Below, piece after piece: positions 58,501 to 64,000 of a DNA stretch of 64,000 bases. The notes under the pieces are model-generated. The model made no database searches and was not told the origin of the DNA. It worked only from the letters and a program-made list of their open reading frames with translations. The stretch comes from Trebouxia sp. TZW2008. Taxonomy: Eukaryota > Chlorophyta > Trebouxiophyceae > Trebouxiales > Trebouxiaceae. The DNA lies in assembly GCA_002118135.1 (NCBI GenBank), contig BDIU01000382.1, forward strand, positions 23,791-87,790. The letters are read 5' to 3'. Numbering within the stretch: position 1 is the first letter of the stretch; every line of letters starts with the position of its first letter. The translations under genes and the position numbers were made by a program.

Positions 58501-58566
58501 GCTCCTGCACTGCCCAAACGGAGCAGTGACATGGGGTTGCAACATGCTCAAATGTGCATGCGCCAT
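52597..58566 (-). CDS. Aldo/keto reductase, plastid-type (At1g06690-like)
   Basis: Eight exons with matching phases: 58566-58383, 58274-58130, 58085-58033, 57148-57012, 56153-55956, 54973-54829, 53218-53033, 52733-52597; 394 aa. The first ~45 residues are Ser/Arg/Ala-rich with few acids, like a chloroplast transit peptide. Then come [29 protein letters not shown] (catalytic Asp and Tyr of the family), [14 protein letters not shown] (catalytic Lys), [10 protein letters not shown] (catalytic His), [33 protein letters not shown] and [12 protein letters not shown], ending [15 protein letters not shown]. All four catalytic residues are present, so an NADPH-dependent carbonyl reductase is expected; the substrate cannot be told. 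Introns contain large exon-edge arrays, including six copies of the start of exon 7 and several of exons 4, 5 and 6. Confidence 0.93.
53330..54380 (-). repeat. Five echoes of the 5' part and acceptor of reductase exon 53033-53218
   Basis: Copies lie at about 53335-53407, 53530-53613, 53730-53813, 53915-54073 and 54296-54379. Each keeps a CTGCA(G) or GTGCAG acceptor followed by the exon's first 85-95 nt ([27 protein letters not shown]). The 53530 and 53730 copies are open; 53335 has a stop and indel; 54296 has a stop; 53915 is open except for a 61-bp insertion. Homology stops inside the exon near LFSL, so no copy has the second half or a donor. Confidence 0.92.
53940..54000 (-). mobile_element. 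61-bp retroposon insertion with 13-bp target-site duplication
   Basis: The insert interrupts an exon echo and is flanked by perfect copies of TTTAGCTTGTCAT at 53927-53939 and 54001-54013. In the minus sense it runs GGGCCTGCTGAGCCTG, then CCTAGCCCGC and ends in an ATGAATGAATAAATGAA-type tail. It matches the segments at 4580-4625 and 30745-30805. The tail and duplication indicate target-primed reverse transcription of a very short (or heavily 5'-truncated) element. Confidence 0.88.
54590..54740 (-). repeat. Echo of the 3' part and donor side of reductase exon 54829-54973
   Basis: GTGAGCAGGC, TGACACTGAAACCAAGCTCC, TTGGCCTTAGCCAGCAGCAC and CTTCTCATGCT repeat 54830-54920 ([20 protein letters not shown]). 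It is downstream of the real exon in the minus sense. Confidence 0.8.
55015..55340 (-). repeat. Full-length and partial echoes of reductase exon 54829-54973
   Basis: 55022-55165 copies the whole exon in frame ([34 protein letters not shown]) with an intact acceptor, but the donor GTAAGG has become GTGACA. 55255-55325 is a shorter copy (CTTCTCATGCTTGCGGTA). The first is the only nearly complete exon duplicate in the window. Confidence 0.85.
55490..55760 (-). repeat. Two echoes of the 5' part and acceptor of reductase exon 54829-54973
   Basis: GTACTG(G/A)A(C/T)TTGGTTGCTAGC-like sequence, ACCAACCTCCAGCATCCTGT and GAGACACG(G)AGATGCA recur near 55515-55575 and 55680-55740. In the minus sense they are an acceptor plus DAGGLLA and IQYS codons. 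Confidence 0.7.
56175..56545 (-). repeat. Two echoes of reductase exon 55956-56153
   Basis: 56180-56340 and 56385-56535 each repeat GGCAGCCTTG-type acceptor ends and most of the exon ([34 protein letters not shown]). Stops and a shortened 3' part distinguish them from the true exon. Both lie upstream of it. Confidence 0.85.
57230..57370 (-). repeat. Echo of the 5' part and acceptor of reductase exon 57012-57148
   Basis: The minus strand reads [20 protein letters not shown] then [11 protein letters not shown] behind an acceptor at about 57305, matching [20 protein letters not shown] of the true exon. The second half is absent. Confidence 0.85.
57970..58040 (-). repeat. Short direct duplication downstream of reductase exon 58033-58085
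   Basis: CAACAAATGCAGCAGCAGTG and CAACAAATACAGCAGCAGTG, each followed by TGTGCTCGCC or TGTGCTTACC, lie about 40 bp apart; the second contains the true donor of the exon. Confidence 0.7.
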
Positions 58567-59616
58567 TTTCCTTTCGATCAGCTTCGAAATAGTCTAGCTG
58601 TTGTTGTGGCTGAACCAGTGGGAAATGGTGGCCAATTTGGCTTCAACACACAGGTATCTTTGTCCAGTTCGTACTGTGTGTCAGGGCGTGGACTCGCGAG
58701 TTTGCCCGACTTTGCAGGCATGCAGTTTACGTGGTGCATTTGAGGCTCAAATCGCTCGACCATGCATAATGGCTGGGGTGCGGACCAAGTACCCTGGTTT
58801 GTTTGAGAGCTGCGGTTATAACATGCGCGCTTTTTTTGCGCAACATGATCATTGGGGGTGTTTCACTATGTCATAGAGTGCCTGAATTTCATGGACATAT
58901 AGTCATTGCCACAGTGTGGCACATGTGATCAGCCCTGTTGGCTGGCTAATGCAAAATCGCCTTCTCGTGGCTTTCTCGGGCCTTCTCGGGATGACGTGAT
59001 CGGTCACGTGGGATGGCCATCTCAGGCGGTCTCAGAAGACGAACGGACAAGCTTGCTTCTGTGCCACAATCCACCTCGGTATGCTCTAAATTCCTCCAAA
59101 ATCTGGATGCACCAATATGGCAAGGGACTCATTTTCCAATCCACCTAAAACATGAAATAGCAAGAAAGATCACGAAGGGTATCTCATTTAGGACACCCAA
59201 TGCGACAACTTGCAAGAGGGCTCCTCGAAGGCCATGACTCACATTTATCTGGGCTTAGCGATTGACATTCTTTCACAGTCGCCTCGATACCTACACGCTG
59301 CTATCAGCTCCCAAACAGAGCATTTGATATATATTCCCTACCAAAAAAGGGGGGACATATGTGGGACATGTCATCAAGCCACATACGCAAGCCTGGGCTG
59401 CACATCTACAATCCAAAGTACAATGCGTCTGTGGCTATGCTATGCAATGTGTCTGCTGCCGCTTGCATTCACATAATGCGAGCAAAATCTTGCATCGCAT
59501 GGTTTCCAGAGGAGTCGCATTTAGGGTACAAGGTAATGTCAAATACAGGTAAGCCTTTGAAGTTTGTCAAACTAATTCAAACTGCACAGTAATGTACACA
59601 CGTCCACAACCCACAG
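58567..59616. other. Intergenic: reductase promoter and kinase 3' flank
   Basis: CpG content is raised at 58640-59150. A short ACGTGA(TCGG)TCACGT inverted repeat lies near 58993. Plus-strand open stretches up to 90 codons show no family similarity. No gene supported. Confidence 0.4.
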
Positions 59617-61592
59617 TCAATACAATGATGCTTGTGCCGAAGCTGCAGTGGCAAAGTTTCCAGCCAACAAACGATCAGCAAAGGATGTGAACGCTACATC
59701 AGCACAATTTGTAGCTGTCTTGATAAGCATGCCAAGCTGCCATAGATCTGTTTTGCATGTGTAAGGTTGTATTCTGTGCTTCACTCCATCTGGCAACAGC
59801 TTCCCCTCCCACCATACTATTTGATTTGCTCTTCCGGCTAGTTCCCAATCAATCAGAAGCCAGCCGTTATTGACTCTCACAACATTGTCCAGGCGGATGT
59901 CACGATGCACAAAGCCATGCTCATGAATGTTCTCTAGCACTGTCAAGATACACGAAACTAGGCTGCGCAATTGTGCTGGCCCAGCAATGCGGACAAGAGC
60001 CCCAACAGGCTCAAGTCTCAGTTTGATGGAGCAGCTCCTGCTTCTCCAAAACGCTTTCCTTTGTTTTGACATGGGATGTTTCAGCTTCATTTGCTCGCTG
60101 TTCACCTGCACACGCGGAGCTAAGAACATGTCTGATGCCATGCAATTGATTGTGGTGACTTTTGAAGATGTCATGTGCTGTGCATGAGACCATTGACAAT
60201 TAGAAAATGTAACGCGGCTTGGAATGCACATTCATACATCATTGCGCATGAGGGTTGCTGACCTCTAAAAATTTGCATTGTACAGTTCCAGGCAGTTGAA
60301 GATGTTGCAGCAAGCCGTACACGTCCAAGAGCTCCTGGACAAGCTGCCCTGGAATTGTAAACTGCTTCTCCACACCTTTGAAGCCAAGGGTAATCTCTAC
60401 TTCGCTTTGCTGGTGACCAGCTGCGTCAGCTGCAAACAATTTGCAAATTTGAACAGGTGCAACCATTTTTTCAAGCCATCTTGTGGGTGCCGGGCGGTTT
60501 GAGGCGCTATTGACATGAGCTCATTTGCATACCAGATAAGTAAATGAAAGTTTCCAAATTGAAAATCATTTCAGGTTTCATTCGTTGTCATAGGTATGCT
60601 GCATTTGCAGAACAGCTACTGAGAGTCAAATGTATCCTTATCAAGAAATGCGGTAAGATCAGTCTTTACCTGGATAGGGTGAGGGCCTCTTGAATGGAAC
60701 CAACAGCCGAGCTGGAGGAGGCGGCGGTAGCAAGGACAGTACATGCACAGTCCTAAGCCATCTGATCAAATTGATGAACAACTTCATGATGCGCTGCCGC
60801 CCCACCAAAGTCCACCATCTGCAACTTCCACTTAGGTGACGTCAAGCATTTCATCGTACACCAGCTTGTCTTTTGCAACTGCAAAACGCTTTGCATGACT
60901 CACCACAAACTCTGGTATGAGTGGCTCCAGCCGAGAGTCTTGACCCAGGTTGAGCGCAAAGACGCTAACAGCATCTGCAGCTGTAGCAAACAAGATCAAG
61001 TATCCCAACTCGCCATATACTGCAGCATTTGCACCCTTGTGCTTAGCTACAACCTCTTGGACAGCTTGTGCCATAAGCTCCCGCTTAGGTTTGTCCTCCC
61101 CGCCAACCACCAATACATTGTCTACATGCAGCATGTAATCGCGGCGCTTGTCAGCTATGGTAATGCTGGCATCTTCTGTGTCCCTGCATAACGATACGCT
61201 TCAATTGAACCTACCAATTCTGCCTTAAGGCAAAGCACTTGAAGAACAGCATCACACCTGCTTTCAGAGATGTTTAAGCCCAGCTGACGTCCAATGAATT
61301 CAGGTAAAGCATACCCAACATTTGACCAAAGTTGGGTATAGAGAAGCTCAGAAGGAGAACCTGTAGGCCAAGGTATCTGCAACGCTTTCACCAATGTTGA
61401 AGCCAGCAGAGGAGCTGAAGCAAAAGTCTCCTCAACAAACAGGTCTGGGTACATTTGATGTACACTCTGATATGTTGATGATGGCAGAGGCACGTGCGTT
61501 GCAAGTGGTGACTCTAGCAGCTTTGTAAGTTGCGGAACGCTGAGTTGCCTTGGGAAAGTTGCTTCATCAAAGGATGCAAACAAAGCGTCCAT
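59617..61592 (-). CDS. Restriction-endonuclease-like plus kinase-like protein (Crinkler-type architecture)
   Basis: Five exons with matching phases: 61592-61258, 61183-60904, 60793-60670, 60429-60263, 60105-59617; 464 aa. An in-frame TGA just before the ATG fixes the start. Residues ~112-190 (ITIADKRRDYMLHVDNVLVV, GGEDKPKRELMAQAVQEV) carry the D...(E/D)xK pattern of PD-(D/E)XK nucleases, specifically the version found in Crinkler/RHS-type effectors. Exon 5 holds a C-lobe: HEHGFVHRDIRLDNVV (HRD 369-371, Asn 376), LLIDWELAG (metal-binding Asp 388, DWE for DFG) and TDLWQLGMLI. No glycine loop or N-lobe lysine is evident, so kinase activity is uncertain. Such fusions are known from oomycetes, fungi and some algae, where they are described as secreted or nuclear effectors or host/element conflict proteins; the role here is inference. 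Introns are short (74-240 nt) and free of the echoes seen in neighbouring genes. Confidence 0.75.
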
Positions 61593-62266
61593 GATGGCTC
61601 AACTATGATCTGCCAAAGTCTGTCTGGTGCCTGCATATGGGACAATTCTGGACGGGGGTCATACTCTGGACACTGTCGACAGCAAGGCAGCAACTTGAAG
61701 TTCATCATGTCATGCGCTAATTGAGTCTTGCCGTATGCACCCACGTGAGCATGCATGGCATTTATACCTTCTGTGTGCTGGGACTGGAATTGGTTTATTC
61801 CAACACGTTTTTCCAATATGAAAGCGGTTCAAAGAGAAGCGTATGCAATGCAGTTTCACAAAGCTTCATTACTCACGAGCTTAGAATGAAGCTGCAAGCA
61901 CAGTTGCAAAGGAAAAGACAATACACAAGTACTCACCGGGCTGCTATAGGATTTGCTTGACTGCTATAAGTTGAAGAGCATTGAATGTTGCTGACAATAT
62001 TCAACAGAAAAGCCTCGTGCAGACAGCTATGTTTGTATTTGCAAGCAAGACACGGAGGCAGCATTGAGCCAATTCAGCGCACATTCAATAATGTGAAACA
62101 CACACAGACGCAGCTGTAGAGTGCACAACCCTATGGATCAGGCTAGGAGACCACAGTGCATGGCCACCTATTGGGGTGTGCTCAACAATAGACAGGACAT
62201 GCCCTGGCTACTGCTGTCTTAAACATGCAAGTCAATTCTCATGATGAAGCAAAAGCTGAGCCTGAC
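61593..62266. other. Region upstream of the nuclease/kinase gene
   Basis: Probably promoter. A minus-strand stretch near 61760-61600 (HVGAYGKTQLAHDMMNFKLL) is open but not recognised; its GKT is reminiscent of a P-loop but lacks the rest of the motif. Confidence 0.3.
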
Positions 62267-62462
62267 CTGATGGGCCGTCAGGTAGAAGGGTGCGCAATGT
62301 TTTCAAAACCTCCAAAGGAGGACCATCAAAGAAAAGTGGCCTGTCTGCTGCTGGTAGCTGCAGCAACCTGCCCTTCAAGACTGGCTTATCTGAAGCACTG
62401 AGCCCTGTGACAGCTCCATCTGGGATCTGAAGCTGGTCCAGCAGTGTCAGCCATTCAGCCAT
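62267..62462 (-). CDS. Unrecognised exon-like stretch
   Basis: A minus-strand stretch starting MAEWLTLLDQLQIPDGAVTG and continuing PVLKGRLLQLPAADRPLFFD ends at a CAG/GTCAGG donor. Composition and periodicity look like real coding sequence. The open frame extends upstream through GLKRN to a possible acceptor (TTCGCAG), so it may be an internal exon. It could belong to a second gene or to an upstream part of the nuclease/kinase gene, but I found no in-phase partner. Confidence 0.3.
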
Positions 62463-63916
62463 ATTGCGTTTTAGTCCTGCGAAGGGAGCGAAGAAGTTGC
62501 AAAAGGGCCGTGTGCACATGCTGACAGATTATTGCTCATGGACTCTGTTGCAGGTGACAACCCTGAGAAATGTGCAAAAACTTTGAGCAATCTGCTGCAA
62601 AAAGTTACTATAGGCAAGCTCGTTTCAGAACAGAACAGCAGAGCATTGACAGGGCAGATTGTGTTGCAGGCTGTCCTCGCTTGCCACCAGAATGTTCCAC
62701 AGAAAAAGACATGTGCCAGGATGCCCAGACGCATAGTTATAGTCTCAGTGCTACCCAAGAGGAGTGACAAACCTTGGTTTGCGCACTGCGGCCAGTGGGC
62801 ACTCAGTGGCCAAGGCCTGTGGCAGCACGAAACGCTGACTTCAGCTCTGAATACTTCGACCAGCTGCAGAGCAGTCAGTGTTGATAAAGTGTAAGAGCAT
62901 GATGACTCCTGAAGCTTGCTTGGCACATGTGTCACTTGATCACCGTCGATACAGGTCCTCTGCAACAAAAACCCAGCTATCGTTTTTTCTTGGGCCAAAT
63001 CAGCCCGATGCAGGCGCAAGCAGCGAGCCACAAACAGCAAACAAGCAAAATGCCCAAGTACAGCTGCAATAGTCAACACAGAACTCAGCACAGCACATCC
63101 CTTTCACACCGACAAGCTGCTTCCTACACGGGCCTATGATGGTCAAAGTCACGCCCTAGCAAACATGACAATTTCAACCCTGTCCGCCAGCATTGACTGT
63201 TAGCTGATTGCTGTACACCAGCGATTTGCGCTGTGCAAAGTTCAAATCCTGGCTGCAAGTGTGTATGCATTGTGATATGTTACACAGGCAAAGTTGCAGC
63301 AGGAAGCAACAGCTGTGTAACACACCTGGATGTGCAAAAGAAGCGCCTTGTGTGTTCCACACAGCTGTTGTCGCTGCTGCTCTGTTGCCAAGTCAACAGC
63401 TTGCAGCCTGTTTTGTTCAGTGTATCTTATGCCTTGCTCTGCAATTGCAGATCTCGTTTGAGGGTAAGACTGCTCAAAGCTGTGTTCAGCAAGCAGAAAC
63501 CCAGGATTCATAGTGCTACGCCCAAAATTATTACCAAGACTTCAAAGCTGCTATAACTGAAGCCCTGACAAAATGAGCATCACCTGTTCCCGCTGCACAA
63601 TAGCCTGTCAGCGGGTGCTTTCTGACTGCACTTTGCCTTCCTGCACGCAGTCTCTCTTTACAGCTTCAGCTGCCTCGAACATTGAGCCACAGAAGCCACC
63701 GCGTGCCGTGCGGTCTTCCTATAGTATTGTAGCTCCAAAGAAGTCAAGCTCACGCAGAGAGTGAGCGCACAGGAGAGCGGTACGTACCCTGTACAAGCAC
63801 GCCAGGTCAGACTTTACCGTAGGTCTAATCTGGCTGAAGAAAGAGAGCGCACAAATCGTTGCACAAGCGGGGCTTCCGGAGCTACCACGTGCCCGTTCTG
63901 GTTGTGCAGCAAATCA
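62463..63916. other. Unassigned region, CpG-rich right part
   Basis: Long open stretches on both strands at 62470-63090 oppose each other and neither shows a family signature. The minus one begins with a hydrophobic leader (MLSSVLTIAAVLGHFACLLF), but I cannot tell it from chance. 63640-63910 is CpG-rich and is likely the promoter of the gene starting at 63917. Confidence 0.35.
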
Positions 63917-64000
63917 ATGGAGCTCTCTCTCTCTAATAGCAAGGTCAAAACTGACCCAGAAGTGGCTGCTGCAGTGGCTCAGGCCTTTATCAAATCATCT
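63917..64000 (+). CDS. Possible start of a plus-strand gene, truncated by window end
   Basis: An ATG downstream of a CpG-rich segment opens a frame (MELSLSNSKVKTDPEVAAAV, then AQAFIKSS) that is uninterrupted to the last base. The amphipathic, Ala/Lys-containing sequence looks coding. The product cannot be named from 28 residues. Confidence 0.35.
   Translation, partial: MELSLSNSKVKTDPEVAAAVAQAFIKSS

Noticed and set aside
62471..63091. 206-codon minus-strand frame with a hydrophobic leader
   Set aside because: No family similarity, no splice partner, and overlapping open frames on the other strand; cannot be told from chance.
1..64000. Search for tRNA, rRNA and CRISPR-like arrays
   Set aside because: No cloverleaf, rRNA core or short regularly spaced direct repeat was found by eye. 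The tandem arrays here have long, degenerate units and are not CRISPRs.

Overview
The window is nuclear DNA of a eukaryote of the green lineage, most likely a chlorophyte alga. All recognisable genes are split by GT-AG introns with strong TGCAG-type acceptors. The gene set is plant-like: an MA3-repeat translation factor of the PDCD4/MRF type, a SUVH-type histone H3K9 methyltransferase (SRA, pre-SET, SET, post-SET), LURP-one-related genes, and a plastid-type aldo/keto reductase with a transit-peptide-like N-terminus. CpG dinucleotides are scarce except in short islands at gene 5' ends (near 31.4-32.0, 45.8-46.1, 48.4-48.8, 51.8-52.0, 58.35-58.55 and 63.6-63.9 kb).

Layout. 1-30963, minus strand: one very large PDCD4/MRF-like gene. 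Twelve exons can be placed with consistent phases (544 codons, two complete MA3 domains and part of a third). Its 3' end runs off the left edge, where eleven degenerate copies of the next exon are visible. 32106-34287, plus: AP-1 clathrin adaptor sigma subunit, complete in six exons, the first being only the ATG. 34792-43233, minus: SUVH methyltransferase, complete in 14 exons (843 aa). 44432-51758, minus: three tandem LURP-one-related genes. 52597-58566, minus: aldo/keto reductase, complete in eight exons (394 aa). 59617-61592, minus: an endonuclease-like plus kinase-like (Crinkler-type) protein with compact introns. 61.6-64 kb: mostly unassigned, with the start of a possible plus-strand gene at the right edge. 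Retroelement remains: LINE pieces near 9.6-10.4 and 46.1-46.5 kb, and small retroposon tails scattered through introns.

The most striking property is how the introns are built. In the MA3, SUVH, LURP-one-related and reductase genes the introns carry tandem, degenerate copies of exon edges. On the side of the upstream exon they hold copies of that exon's 3' part with its donor; on the side of the downstream exon they hold copies of that exon's 5' part with its acceptor. I call these exon-edge echo arrays. They affect about 20 exons in five genes and account for much of the window. The AP-1 sigma gene and the endonuclease/kinase gene show none.

The genes do not form one pathway. They cover translation control, vesicle coats, silent chromatin, a phospholipid-scramblase-like fold family, plastid redox metabolism and a probable laterally acquired effector-like protein. 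Exon coordinates were read by eye from splice signals, phase and homology, with no transcript evidence.
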